Source: an uncultured Ruminococcus sp. (GTDB lineage Bacteria > Bacillota > Clostridia > Oscillospirales > Ruminococcaceae). Taken from it: a stretch of 34,090 bases of DNA. This document shows, piece after piece, positions 16,264 to 25,275 of the stretch. The stretch covers positions 1 to 34,090 of the forward strand of contig CACZPI010000027.1 in NCBI GenBank assembly GCA_902783005.1. The letters are read 5' to 3'. The translations under genes were made by a program, and so were the position numbers. The notes below the pieces were generated by a model. That model had not been told where the DNA came from and searched no databases. It saw only the letters and a program-made list of their open reading frames with translations. The stretch's first letter is position 1. Each line of letters starts with the position of its first letter.

Positions 16264-17141
16264 AGGAACAGAATATCCACGGCTACATAGTCCGCGATGA
16301 GCTGCGCTCGGAGAATGCCGGCAATTCCCTGTGGGGTGCCTGCTTCCGGGACGGCAGGAAATATTTCATCAAGCAGCTCAAGGAAACCTATTACGACATT
16401 CCCCTTGCGGATGCAACGCCGTTTCAGCGGGAGGACATGGAAGCCAGCACCCGCTTCTATCAACGCATGCTGCACCTGTTTGACGTTCTGAAGGAAGCCG
16501 ACAACGGCAATCTGGTGGTGCCGCTGGATTTCATCCGGCACAGCGGGCATTATTACATCATCACCGAATGGGTGGATCAGTTCAGTGATTTCAGCGAGAT
16601 CCGCGGATTCACGCCGCTCCAGAAGCATGTCATGCTCCGGGTGCTCGCCTACAGTCTCCAGGGACTCGCCGCCAGGGGCATCGTCCACTGCGACCTCAAG
16701 CCCGACAACATCCGCATCAAGGATACCATTTCGCGGGCAAGGACGCTGAAGATCATTGATTTCGACAACGGCTTCATTCAGGGAGAATATCCGGATCTGA
16801 TCGGCGGCACCCAGAATTATCTGGCACCGGAGGCGATCATCCGGATGTATCAGGATGAGGACGGCGCCGCAGAAAAGATCGACGTCACACCGAAGGCCGA
16901 CATTTTCTCCCTCGGCATCATCTTCCATGAGATCCTGACCGGAGAGCAGCCGCAGAGTGAGGATCCGGCATTTCCCTATCCGGGCATTGCAGCCGGACGC
17001 GGGATCCCCCTGCGGCTGCATCCGGGGCTGCCCGGAGAATATGCAGGAATGATCCGGGACATGCTGCTCCCCGAACCCGGGCAGCGGCCGGATGCACAGG
17101 CAGTTTTCGACATGCTCCGGCGGATTGATCCGCTTGCATGA
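16260..17141 (+). CDS. soluble Hanks-type Ser/Thr kinase
   Basis: A 293-residue protein kinase with the catalytic parts in place: a likely ATP-binding lysine K38 in Y-F-I-K-Q-L, the loop H-C-D145-L-K147-P-D-N150, D167 in I-I-D-F-D-N-G, then an A-P-E motif and D-I-F-S-L-G-I-I-F-H-E-I. The DFG motif is changed to D-F-D-N-G, and the glycine-rich loop is poor in glycine (E-N-A-G-N-S-L-W). There is no transmembrane helix or PASTA repeat, so it is cytosolic and unlike PknB/PrkC receptors. EssB of type VII systems is a pseudokinase with a membrane helix; this one keeps its catalytic residues and has no helix, so it is not simply EssB. The natural partner is the FHA domain of the EssC-type ATPase downstream. 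Confidence 0.9.
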   Translation: MKEQNIHGYIVRDELRSENAGNSLWGACFRDGRKYFIKQLKETYYDIPLADATPFQREDMEASTRFYQRMLHLFDVLKEADNGNLVVPLDFIRHSGHYYIITEWVDQFSDFSEIRGFTPLQKHVMLRVLAYSLQGLAARGIVHCDLKPDNIRIKDTISRARTLKIIDFDNGFIQGEYPDLIGGTQNYLAPEAIIRMYQDEDGAAEKIDVTPKADIFSLGIIFHEILTGEQPQSEDPAFPYPGIAAGRGIPLRLHPGLPGEYAGMIRDMLLPEPGQRPDAQAVFDMLRRIDPLA

Positions 17142-17157
17142 CAGGGACGGTGAACCT

Positions 17158-17547
17158 ATGAACCGATGGAGATGCGACGTATGCGAAAGTCTGAATGATC
17201 CGGCCGACACCAGATGCATCGTCTGTGAATTTGAAAGGGATATTGCCAAGGGCAGGATCCCGCCCAGGCCGGAATCCCGGGTGCTTCCCTGCGCATTCCC
17301 GGGCTGTTCATCCAATGCACAGGCCGGTGAACGCTGGTGTGCCTATCACCGGGACACGGTTTGCCCACGCTGCCTGACACAGCTTCGGCAGCCGGATATG
17401 CCCTACTGTGCTTCCTGCACCGCGGCGCTGACCGCACAAAGCACAGCCGGATGGCGGATCACAGGTCTGGTGCTGCGGATCGCGGCAATCGTCCTGGGCA
17501 TTGCACTGACGGCACTGATTCTGACATACTATTTGTATTTTCGCTAA
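17158..17547 (+). CDS. zinc-finger protein with C-terminal membrane anchor
   Basis: A 129-residue protein. It begins with a RanBP2-like zinc finger (W-R-C-D-V-C, then C-I-V-C), followed by a second Cys/His-rich unit (C-A-F-P-G-C, C-A-Y-H) and a third (C-P-R-C, C-A-S-C). One transmembrane helix at about residues 100-126 ends the protein, giving a tail-anchored form with zinc modules in the cytosol. I choose ATG 17158; an in-frame ATG at 17092 lies inside the kinase gene. The ribosome site is weak. It could hold the soluble phospho-signalling proteins at the membrane near the secretion ATPase. No homologous T7SS subunit is recognised. Confidence 0.72.
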   Translation: MNRWRCDVCESLNDPADTRCIVCEFERDIAKGRIPPRPESRVLPCAFPGCSSNAQAGERWCAYHRDTVCPRCLTQLRQPDMPYCASCTAALTAQSTAGWRITGLVLRIAAIVLGIALTALILTYYLYFR

Positions 17548-17564
17548 CAGAAAGGTGAGGAGCC

Positions 17565-18635
17565 ATGATCTGCAGGTTCTGCGGCAGCCATACCGCTGCC
17601 TTGGATAAATGTACATGCTGCGGAAAGGCACATCCGGCCGTGACCGCCTACCGCACCCCGCGGGATGCGGCCGTGACCGATGTCCTGACCGCACTGCTTG
17701 CGGTGCCGGCCGATTCCCCGAAGCCGGCAGAAGCACCCACGCCGCCGAAGCATTCCCCGCGTTACCTGCTGCCGGCCGCTGCCGCAGCGGCAGTGCTGCT
17801 TTTGGTCTGCGGGGCATTGCTGCTGCATCATACGGGCAGCACGCAGGATCCTGCTCCGGCAGAAACGATGCCGCTTACCGAAGCGCTGCCCACTGAGACA
17901 CAGGCCGCACCGTCAGAAACGGATGCCCCGACGGAAACGGGGTCGCAGGAGACGGATGCACCGGCCGAAACGGATTCAACGGGGATCGACGGCACCTACG
18001 ATGCGATCGGTCACGGAACCTATGTCCGCAGCCGCTCGGAATGGTACAGCATCTTCCGGGTAAAGCCGGCTGCCTGTGACAAGACCCTCACGATCCGGGA
18101 CGAAACCCTGCTGTATGAGGATACGGCATATCCGTGCATGTACCGTCATGACAAGCTGGTTCTGACCGACACGAATTTTGCCGGTATTTCCGATGATTTT
18201 ATAGAGAGCTTTGATTTTGACGGGCTGACCGGAAGCGAGGAGAGCCACCGCGCAGATGATGTCGGAAAGCGCCTGTACCGCTTTGATCTGAAGGAACAGA
18301 ACGCTGATGTAACGCTGCTCTGTACGCTGCTTGACGGGCTGGCCGTCGAGGAGAATCCGGATGCTGTCTGGAGCATTTCGGACGGCAGCCCGAATGCCGT
18401 CGTTCTCACGGAGGAGGAGGGTGTTTTTGTTCCCGGTATTTCCTACCGCGGCAAGATCACGGCGCTTGACGATGCAACCGCCGCTGTACTGCTCGACACA
18501 GACACATCAAGGATCATCCGTCTGTCGCCGGATGCGAAGCAGGATTATTATTTTTACCAGGACACGGACAGCACCGGGGTGTATCTGATCCAGTACATCC
18601 GGTATAACCGTGCCGGAAGCGGGGTGCAGGAATGA
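17565..18635 (+). CDS. zinc-ribbon membrane protein with large extracellular domain
   Basis: A 356-residue protein with three parts. A cytosolic CxxC/CxCC zinc ribbon (C3, C6, C16, C18, C19) comes first. One membrane helix lies at about residues 66-87. An outer part starts with a Thr/Glu/Ala/Pro-rich linker of about 50 residues and ends in a folded region of about 220 residues with alternating beta-like segments. The outer domain has no family I recognise. Zinc ribbon inside, sensor-like domain outside is a layout also seen in YvbJ/TcaA-type envelope proteins. It is translationally coupled to the next gene by ATGA at 18632-18635. AGGTGAGG precedes ATG 17565. It may be a structural or regulatory membrane part of the secretion machine. 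Confidence 0.7.
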   Translation: MICRFCGSHTAALDKCTCCGKAHPAVTAYRTPRDAAVTDVLTALLAVPADSPKPAEAPTPPKHSPRYLLPAAAAAAVLLLVCGALLLHHTGSTQDPAPAETMPLTEALPTETQAAPSETDAPTETGSQETDAPAETDSTGIDGTYDAIGHGTYVRSRSEWYSIFRVKPAACDKTLTIRDETLLYEDTAYPCMYRHDKLVLTDTNFAGISDDFIESFDFDGLTGSEESHRADDVGKRLYRFDLKEQNADVTLLCTLLDGLAVEENPDAVWSISDGSPNAVVLTEEEGVFVPGISYRGKITALDDATAAVLLDTDTSRIIRLSPDAKQDYYFYQDTDSTGVYLIQYIRYNRAGSGVQE

Positions 18636-20014
18636 AATGTCCGAAATGCGGCAGTGCCAATACAGCCGGTGCCGAATACTGCCGGAAATGCCAGACACCG
18701 CTTCCGAAATCGAATGCACGCCGGTACTGCATCCGGTGCAGCAGATACTACCCGCCCGGCACACAGTATTGTGCCAAATGCCAGAGTGCGCTGACAGACA
18801 GGCCGTATCATTCCCGACTGCCCTGGATCATCGGCGGCATTGCGGCAGCAGGCATTGCCGGGACAATGCTGGTGTCCGGCTTTCTGATTGCTCCCGCCCG
18901 TGACTTTGAGGATGCGGTCGCACAGCAGGATGCACAGCGGCTGGCGCTTGTATGCCGTGAGCACCGGGGGCTTCTTGATTCCGGCAAGCACAGGCAGACG
19001 TATCTGGACTTCATGGAAAGCCGCGTGGATGCCTATTTGCAGGAGGAGATCAGCTACAGCGAAGCAATCCGGGATTTTTCCTATTTTGACCAGATCAACA
19101 GCCATATGGTCAATGATGAACCCCGCGAGGCGGCAGCCCAGGAGCTGAACCGCATTGAGAAGCTCCATGCAGGGCGGGAGCAGTTCGCGGATGCTGCAAA
19201 AGCGGCAAGAGAACAGCAATACGAAGCGGCAGAAGCCGGATTCCGGGCTGTGAAGAAGGACGATCCGCTCTATTATCCGCTCGCACAGCAGCAGCTTTCC
19301 ATGATCGTGTCAGAAAAGACAGGCATTCTCAGCGATGCCGAAGAACAGCGCAGTCATGCGGATTTCGACGGCAGCATCGAAACGCTGACACAAGGGCTGG
19401 AGCAATTTGCCTACGACGAGGTATACTGCCGGAAATACCGGTATGCCATCGTCGAGACCATTGTCGCCCAGTGCGATGCCCTGACGCAGGAGAACTGCTG
19501 GTTTTCCGCCGGCGACAGACAAGGCGCCTTTGAACTGCTCAACAGTTACCTGCTGAATCCTGATTATGCCGATCAGAAGATTCTTCGTGCCAAGCTGCAG
19601 GAGGTCGCACAGGAATCCGTCACATATGAGCTTGCCGCCGCGGAATCGGCACTCGGCCTCGGAGAAACATCGCCGGTGCTCAACAGAATTGCCGACAATA
19701 TCGCCAAGGCCTCCTTCCGGGATGCTTCCATCCGGAGCAGCAAGGTCTATGCGATGAAAATCTGCAGCGAGGACGCAGGCGTGCGCAGTCTGCTTGGTGA
19801 CAGGGTGCTTGGTGAGCAGGCGGAAGCAGTGCTGATCGGTGAATCTGTCATGTCTGCTGCCGATTTTGCTGCGAAAGCCCGTGCAAAGGTCGATGCTTAC
19901 CGGGACAAGCCATGGATCGCAGCCGGTCTCGGACGCTATTACAGCGAGAAGGAGCGGAAATTCACCTGGACCGTCATGCTGCTCTATGAAACCATCGAAG
20001 CGGAGGAAGAATGA
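18632..20014 (+). CDS. double zinc-ribbon, single-pass membrane protein with helical outer domain
   Basis: A 460-residue protein. Two zinc ribbons are at the N-terminus: C3/C6 with C17/C20, and C33/C36 with C47/C50. One transmembrane helix is at about residues 62-86. About 370 residues outside are mostly alpha-helical, with tetratricopeptide-like features (F-A-D-A-A-K-A-A-R-E-Q-Q-Y-E-A-A-E-A-G-F) that suggest a helical repeat fold. It is coupled on both sides by ATGA overlaps (18632-18635 and 20011-20014), so its ratio to its neighbours is probably fixed, as for subunits of a complex. It could take the role of EssB or EsaA, but I see no direct similarity to either. Confidence 0.7.
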   Translation: MKCPKCGSANTAGAEYCRKCQTPLPKSNARRYCIRCSRYYPPGTQYCAKCQSALTDRPYHSRLPWIIGGIAAAGIAGTMLVSGFLIAPARDFEDAVAQQDAQRLALVCREHRGLLDSGKHRQTYLDFMESRVDAYLQEEISYSEAIRDFSYFDQINSHMVNDEPREAAAQELNRIEKLHAGREQFADAAKAAREQQYEAAEAGFRAVKKDDPLYYPLAQQQLSMIVSEKTGILSDAEEQRSHADFDGSIETLTQGLEQFAYDEVYCRKYRYAIVETIVAQCDALTQENCWFSAGDRQGAFELLNSYLLNPDYADQKILRAKLQEVAQESVTYELAAAESALGLGETSPVLNRIADNIAKASFRDASIRSSKVYAMKICSEDAGVRSLLGDRVLGEQAEAVLIGESVMSAADFAAKARAKVDAYRDKPWIAAGLGRYYSEKERKFTWTVMLLYETIEAEEE

Positions 20015-20481
20015 TGCCGGAACAGGAAAAAACAAAGCTGATCCGCAGAACCGTTCTGCAAGGCGTGATCGTGCTGCTGCTGCTGACCGGATGTGTCTTC
20101 TTCGGAGCACGCATCGCCGTCAAGGCCGGAGAACGCCGGATCTACCGCGGCCTTCTCGAGCGCTACCCGAAGCTGATGTATGACCGCAGGCTTGCCAGGA
20201 TCGCGGAGGATTGTGCGAAGGCCTGCAAAACACAGGGGATCGGCGCAGAGGACATCGCGATCCTGGAAAATACGGATTTTGTGACGGAATATTCAGTTGA
20301 TGCCGTCACGGCCATGTATACACAGACAGCAAAATCCGATGCTGCATTCATCAGCGCCTTTCTGAGTGCAATGGATGACAGTGCCAACTCCGACACGGAC
20401 ATCTGCCTGCTGCAATGCCGGTATATCGGGATCGGCAAATACGGCAGCCAGGTATTTGTGCTTGCTTATTATCAGGAATAA
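20011..20481 (+). CDS. small single-pass membrane protein, unknown family
   Basis: A 156-residue protein with a short basic cytosolic start, one membrane helix at about residues 14-36 and an outer domain of about 115 residues. The outer part is helical, with the repeated motif of acidic and small residues expected of a small soluble domain, and contains four cysteines. It is coupled to the gene before it by an ATGA overlap and ends 17 bases before the leader ORF of the secretion ATPase. EssA of T7SSb is of similar size, but sequence similarity is not evident to me, so I do not assign it. Confidence 0.65.
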   Translation: MMPEQEKTKLIRRTVLQGVIVLLLLTGCVFFGARIAVKAGERRIYRGLLERYPKLMYDRRLARIAEDCAKACKTQGIGAEDIAILENTDFVTEYSVDAVTAMYTQTAKSDAAFISAFLSAMDDSANSDTDICLLQCRYIGIGKYGSQVFVLAYYQE

Positions 20482-20498
20482 ATGATCCGGAGGTAACT

Positions 20499-20549
20499 AT
20501 GAAAACAAATGATTCTATGACCGCAGCCGCGCTGCCCGCCGTGCCATGA
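20499..20549 (+). CDS. 16-codon leader ORF coupled to the EssC-type gene
   Basis: A very short ORF, M-K-T-N-D-S-M-T-A-A-A-L-P-A-V-P, starts at ATG 20499 after GGAGGT at 20489-20494. It stops at TGA 20547-20549, overlapping the ATPase start as ATGA (20546-20549). The ATPase start has no ribosome site of its own: the bases before it are C-rich. The leader therefore probably loads ribosomes for the large ATPase by termination-reinitiation, or it is the remnant of a longer gene. The peptide shows no signal or known motif. Confidence 0.6.
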   Translation: MKTNDSMTAAALPAVP

Positions 20550-23500
20550 AGCAGTCTGTCATCATTACAGTCCGCCTGTTTTCACCGAAAAAGGCGGAGC
20601 ACGAGATCGAAGTGCCGCTGACGATCACGGCACGGGAGCTTCAGACAGCGATATGCACAGCCTTCTGCGCGGGGACAGATCCGGAAACGCTTCTGCTGCG
20701 CACCGAACGTCCGGTCGCATTTCTGACCGGGGATATTCCGCTGTCTGCATTCGGAATGCGTGACGGCACCGTGGTCAATGTCATGCCGGCCGCACAGGAA
20801 TCCCCCGTTTCCTATGGAAAATCCGTTGCACCGGATCTCTTTGCCGGTGTCGTCTTCGACAAAGCGGCAGATCTGTCGGAGGATCGCAGCCTTACCATCG
20901 GCAATACCACCGGCTGTGACCTGCTGCTGACGGAACCGGCATCACCGCTTGTCTGTGTCAGACTCACCGTTCAGGGCAGCGAATGCCGGCTTGAAACCGA
21001 ACAGTGCCCGGAGGTCTCCTGTAACGGAAAGACCCTTTCGGTCGGCAATGTCAGCACGCCCGTGCATCATTTCGATTTTATCACGGTGCTCGGTGAATGC
21101 TTCTATTACCACAACCGCACGCTGTATTTTGACAGGCGCAGTCCGGTACAGCCCGCAGCTTCTCTGCAATGCCGGGAGCTGAGTGAAAGCGTCGGCTCCA
21201 TGCATTATCCGGAATTCATCCGCAACAGCCGTCTCAGGCTCAAGCTCAGCGAGGAGCCCATTTCCCTGCTGACCCCCAAGGAAAAGCCGCAGAAGCCGAA
21301 AAGCAACCTGTTTCTCAAGCTCATGCCGGCACTGGGTATGGTGGCCATGACGGTGCTTCTGCGCGGCGTGATGGGCAACGGCAATATGGGCTATCTGCTG
21401 TTCAGCGTCGGCTCCGTCACAATGGGTGCCGTGGTTTCGGTCGCCACCATTATCAGCGATGCCAGGGAATACAAGCACCAGATCGTGGAAAGAGAGATCG
21501 GATACCGGAGCTATATCGACACCAAAAGAGCTGAGATCGAGGAGCTTCGCCGCGAGGAGCTGCAGCTGCTCAACCATATCTATTACAGCTACGAAATCAC
21601 CTCTGGCTTTGCACAGAATTTCTCCGGAAATCTGTTTGACAGAACGCCGGCAGATGACGATTTTCTGGCGCTTCGGATCGGCACCGGCACCGTGGAGGCT
21701 GTCCGCAAAATTGATTACCGGCCGCAGGAAACCTATGAATCCGATGCGGATGCCCTGGTTGACCTGCCGCGCACGCTCGCAGAGGAATACCGGAATCTGT
21801 CCGGCGCTCCGATCCTGATCCGGCTGAAGGAAGCCAATGTCGTTGGCATCGTCGGAACGGATACGCTGCTGTATGAGATGATGAAGATTATGTTCTTTGA
21901 TCTGTGCATCCGGCAGCATTACGATGATGTGACAGCCGTGCTGCTGACAAATGCAGCCTGTGCGCAGCAATATGACTGGATCAAATGGTTCCGTCATATT
22001 CACGGGGAAAAGCAGCGGCATATCGTCTGTGACGAGCAGAGCCGTTCGGCTGTCTTTGAATACCTCTACAGTGAGCTGAACCGCCGCGCCGGTTCACGGG
22101 ACAAGGAAAAGCTGCCGCATATCGTGGTATTCGTCATGGATGACAACGGCATCCGTGAGCATCCTGTCTCGAAATACATCGAAACCGCCTCCGAATGCGG
22201 TGCGACCTTCCTGTTCTTCGGCAACGAGCGGGATCACATTCCCCTGGGCTGCACGCAGCTTGTCCTGATGGATTCCGACAGCCGGGGGCGCATTATCAAC
22301 AACGAAAATACCGCGATCGTGGATTTCATGTATGTGCATATCCCGGATGCGGAGCTGTATGCCATCTCTGAAAAGCTCGCACCCGTTTACGGACAGGAGG
22401 TCAGCCTGGCAGGCACCCTGACAAGAAGCCTGACCCTGTTCGATCTTCTGGGCATCCGTGATGTTCAGGAGCTCGATCTGGCAGCTCTCTGGTCGCATTC
22501 CGATGTGACCGTTTCCATGGCCGCACCCATTGGCGTCAAGGCCGGAGACGAGACAGTTTATCTCGATATTCATGACGGCGAAGGCTGCCACGGGCCGCAT
22601 GGCCTGGTAGCCGGCACGACCGGCTCCGGCAAAAGTGAGCTGCTGATGACCTACATCCTGTCACTTGCCATCCGGTTCAGCCCGCTTGAGGTCGCGTTTC
22701 TCATCATTGATTTCAAGGCCGGCGGCATGGCCGATCATTTCCGCAGTCTGCCGCATACCCGCGGCATCATCACCAATATTGACGGCAAGGAGATCGACCG
22801 CTCGCTCATTTCCATTGAAGCCGAGATCGAACGCCGGCAGAAGCTCTTTGCACAGGCCGAGGAAACGGTCGGCTCCGTTGTGGACAACATTGACAAATAC
22901 ATCCGTGCCTGGAAAGCCGGTCAGGTCACAGTTCCGCTGCCGCATCTGATCATCATTGTCGATGAATTTGCAGAGCTCAAAAAACAGTTTCCGGATTTCA
23001 TGGAAACCCTGAAAAGCGCTGCCCGCATCGGCAGAACGCTCGGTGTGCATCTGATCCTTGCCACACAGCGTCCCTCCGGTCAGATTGATCCGCAGATCGA
23101 CAGCAATTCCCGCTTCCGGCTGTGCCTCAAGGTACAGTCTGCCGAGGACAGCCGCGACATGCTCAACACCCCCCTTGCCGCCGAGATCCGGGAGGCAGGA
23201 CGCAGCTACTTCATGGTGCAGAACAGTGATATTCTCGACCTGGTGCAGTCAGCTTACAGTGGCGCCCCCGCCGATCCGGACTGGACGGCAAGTCAGCGCA
23301 GCTTCACGGTCTATTCCGTGGATTTCGCCGGACGCCGGACACCGATCTATCAGAAAAAGCCGAAGAAGCCGGCCAATGCCGATCAGCTTCTGTCCCAGAA
23401 TGAAGCCGTTACCGCCTACATCCGGGAATACTGCGAATCCGCAGGACTTCCGGAGCTGCCCCGGATCTGCCAGCCGCCGCTGCCCGCAGTCCTGCGCTGC

Positions 23501-25207
23501 ATGACGGCACAGGAAGCAGAAGGCCTCACACTCAGCCCCGTTTCTGTCACAGCATCCAATGCCGGGATCCTTGGCGCTGCCGGAAATCGTCAGCAGGGCG
23601 CACTGGCTCTGGTGCTGTCTGCGGACAGAGAGGCGCTTCCCGGGATCTATGCCGATCTGGGTGTCTATGATGCCCCCGCCCGGCAGCGGCAGGAATTGTA
23701 CACGATCAATGCGGCTGCGCAGAACACCTTCATTCTCGGTGCGCTGCAGAGCGGCAAGACCACGCTGCTCCAGCAGATGATCCGCAGCCTTTCCACACAA
23801 TATCCGCCGGAGCAGGTGCAGTTCTATCTCATTGACTATGCCTCCCTGCTGCTGGCAAATTTCGATGCGCTTCCCCATGTCGGCGGCGTGGTCGTTCCCA
23901 ACGAGGAGGAACGCCTCAGCAATCTGCTCAAGCTGCTCGGACAGGAAATTACACAGCGCAAGCAGCATTTCAAGAGTGCGGGCGTCAGCTCCTTCCTGGC
24001 TTACCGGGAGGCAGGGCACCGGGATTTGCCACTGATCGTGGTGATGATCGACAATCTCAGCATGCTGCGTGAGCTTCACCCGGAGCATGATGCCGCGCTG
24101 CTGTCCCTGATGCGTGACGGTCTGTCCGTCGGAATCAGCTTCACGGTCGCCAACAGCACCACCAAGGGGATCGATCACAAATATCTGTCGGCCTTTTCCG
24201 GCAGGATCGGTCTGTTCCACCACAACACCGACGAATACGGCATTCTCTTCGGCGGCTACAAGCTGTCCGTGGAATCTGTTCCCGGCCGTGCTCTGGTCAG
24301 CATTGAAAAATCTCTTCCGGACTGTCAGATGTTCCTGAGCTTTGACGGCGAACGCGAGATCGACAGGGTGGAAGCGATCCGCACCTACACCGGTGCCATG
24401 CAGGCACAATACCCGTCGTCGCGAGCCAAACGGATCCCGGAGATTCCGGAATTCCTGCTGCAAAGCGAGCTGATGCGGCAGCAGCCGGAATGCTTCCGGC
24501 AGTACAACACCATTCTGGGCTACAATTATGATACCCTTGAACCGGTATGCTGCAGCCTGTCCGGACGCCTGCTGTTCGTTTCCGGCACACCCGGAACCGG
24601 CAAGACCAATCTGATCCGGTATTTCCTGGGCTGTCTGCGGGCGGGGCTGGATGCCTGTCCGGTACAGGCAGTGATCTTCGACAAGCCGACCGTCAAATCG
24701 CTGGAATCCTATGCATCCGAATCCTTTGTCGATTACCGGATCAGCGGCGACGGCCTGAGAGCGCTGTGCAAGGAATGGAAGACAGAGCTTGAACGCCGCA
24801 AGGCGCTGGTGCTGGAACACCACGGTGATTTGTCCGTCCTGGAGGATCTTCCGCTGCTGCTGATGATCTTTGAGGATTCCTGCAAGGATACGCTCAACGA
24901 TCTTGATGAGGAGCTGCTGGGCTATACTGCCTACAAATTCTCCTGGATCGCATCGAATGTGGACAATGAAGACCTCTCCCCCATGCGCACCCCGAAGCTG
25001 TACCGTGCAAAAGCGTTGGGCGCAGACTGCATGCTGTTCGGCATGTTCTCCGCAAGCAATCTCATTGACGGCTTCGTCAAGATCCCGCTTGCAGAAAAGC
25101 GCGAACGCCTGGGGATCGCAGTATCACCCGGAGACGCCTTCTATGTCAGCGCGGCAGACCCGACACGGGTGCTGCGGCTGAAAACCGTCATCTGCGCACA
25201 GGAGTAA
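20546..25207 (+). CDS. essC: EssC-type type VII secretion ATPase with N-terminal ubiquitin-like and FHA domains
   Basis: A 1553-residue membrane ATPase that should drive export of WXG100/LXG-type substrates. Residues 1-80 look like the YukD/EsaB beta-grasp fold, ending L-S-A-F-G-M-R-D-G. An FHA domain follows at about 110-195, then two membrane helices at about 257-302. Three FtsK/SpoIIIE domains come next. Domain 1 has G-T-T-G-S-G-K-S at 690-697 and Walker B D806-E807. Domain 2 has G-A-L-Q-S-G-K-T-T at 1065-1073 with D1169-N1170 (acid lost). Domain 3 has G-T-P-G-T-G-K-T at 1347-1354 with E1443-D1444. The segment G-P-H-G-L-V-A-G-T-T-G-S-G-K-S-E is the EssC hallmark. YukD and EssC are normally separate proteins; here they are one. 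Kinase and phosphatase genes sit upstream, and the FHA domain could read their mark. Confidence 0.93.
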   Translation: MKQSVIITVRLFSPKKAEHEIEVPLTITARELQTAICTAFCAGTDPETLLLRTERPVAFLTGDIPLSAFGMRDGTVVNVMPAAQESPVSYGKSVAPDLFAGVVFDKAADLSEDRSLTIGNTTGCDLLLTEPASPLVCVRLTVQGSECRLETEQCPEVSCNGKTLSVGNVSTPVHHFDFITVLGECFYYHNRTLYFDRRSPVQPAASLQCRELSESVGSMHYPEFIRNSRLRLKLSEEPISLLTPKEKPQKPKSNLFLKLMPALGMVAMTVLLRGVMGNGNMGYLLFSVGSVTMGAVVSVATIISDAREYKHQIVEREIGYRSYIDTKRAEIEELRREELQLLNHIYYSYEITSGFAQNFSGNLFDRTPADDDFLALRIGTGTVEAVRKIDYRPQETYESDADALVDLPRTLAEEYRNLSGAPILIRLKEANVVGIVGTDTLLYEMMKIMFFDLCIRQHYDDVTAVLLTNAACAQQYDWIKWFRHIHGEKQRHIVCDEQSRSAVFEYLYSELNRRAGSRDKEKLPHIVVFVMDDNGIREHPVSKYIETASECGATFLFFGNERDHIPLGCTQLVLMDSDSRGRIINNENTAIVDFMYVHIPDAELYAISEKLAPVYGQEVSLAGTLTRSLTLFDLLGIRDVQELDLAALWSHSDVTVSMAAPIGVKAGDETVYLDIHDGEGCHGPHGLVAGTTGSGKSELLMTYILSLAIRFSPLEVAFLIIDFKAGGMADHFRSLPHTRGIITNIDGKEIDRSLISIEAEIERRQKLFAQAEETVGSVVDNIDKYIRAWKAGQVTVPLPHLIIIVDEFAELKKQFPDFMETLKSAARIGRTLGVHLILATQRPSGQIDPQIDSNSRFRLCLKVQSAEDSRDMLNTPLAAEIREAGRSYFMVQNSDILDLVQSAYSGAPADPDWTASQRSFTVYSVDFAGRRTPIYQKKPKKPANADQLLSQNEAVTAYIREYCESAGLPELPRICQPPLPAVLRCMTAQEAEGLTLSPVSVTASNAGILGAAGNRQQGALALVLSADREALPGIYADLGVYDAPARQRQELYTINAAAQNTFILGALQSGKTTLLQQMIRSLSTQYPPEQVQFYLIDYASLLLANFDALPHVGGVVVPNEEERLSNLLKLLGQEITQRKQHFKSAGVSSFLAYREAGHRDLPLIVVMIDNLSMLRELHPEHDAALLSLMRDGLSVGISFTVANSTTKGIDHKYLSAFSGRIGLFHHNTDEYGILFGGYKLSVESVPGRALVSIEKSLPDCQMFLSFDGEREIDRVEAIRTYTGAMQAQYPSSRAKRIPEIPEFLLQSELMRQQPECFRQYNTILGYNYDTLEPVCCSLSGRLLFVSGTPGTGKTNLIRYFLGCLRAGLDACPVQAVIFDKPTVKSLESYASESFVDYRISGDGLRALCKEWKTELERRKALVLEHHGDLSVLEDLPLLLMIFEDSCKDTLNDLDEELLGYTAYKFSWIASNVDNEDLSPMRTPKLYRAKALGADCMLFGMFSASNLIDGFVKIPLAEKRERLGIAVSPGDAFYVSAADPTRVLRLKTVICAQE

Positions 25208-25275
25208 TCTTTTTTGTATGTCCTGCATTTATGCATGAACATAACGATTCCAAACTTGAAAGGAGGTGAAAAGAT

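Noticed and set aside
16260-17141. Kinase read as the EssB/YukC pseudokinase
   Set aside because: It has H-C-D-L-K-P-D-N catalytic residues and no membrane helix, unlike EssB.
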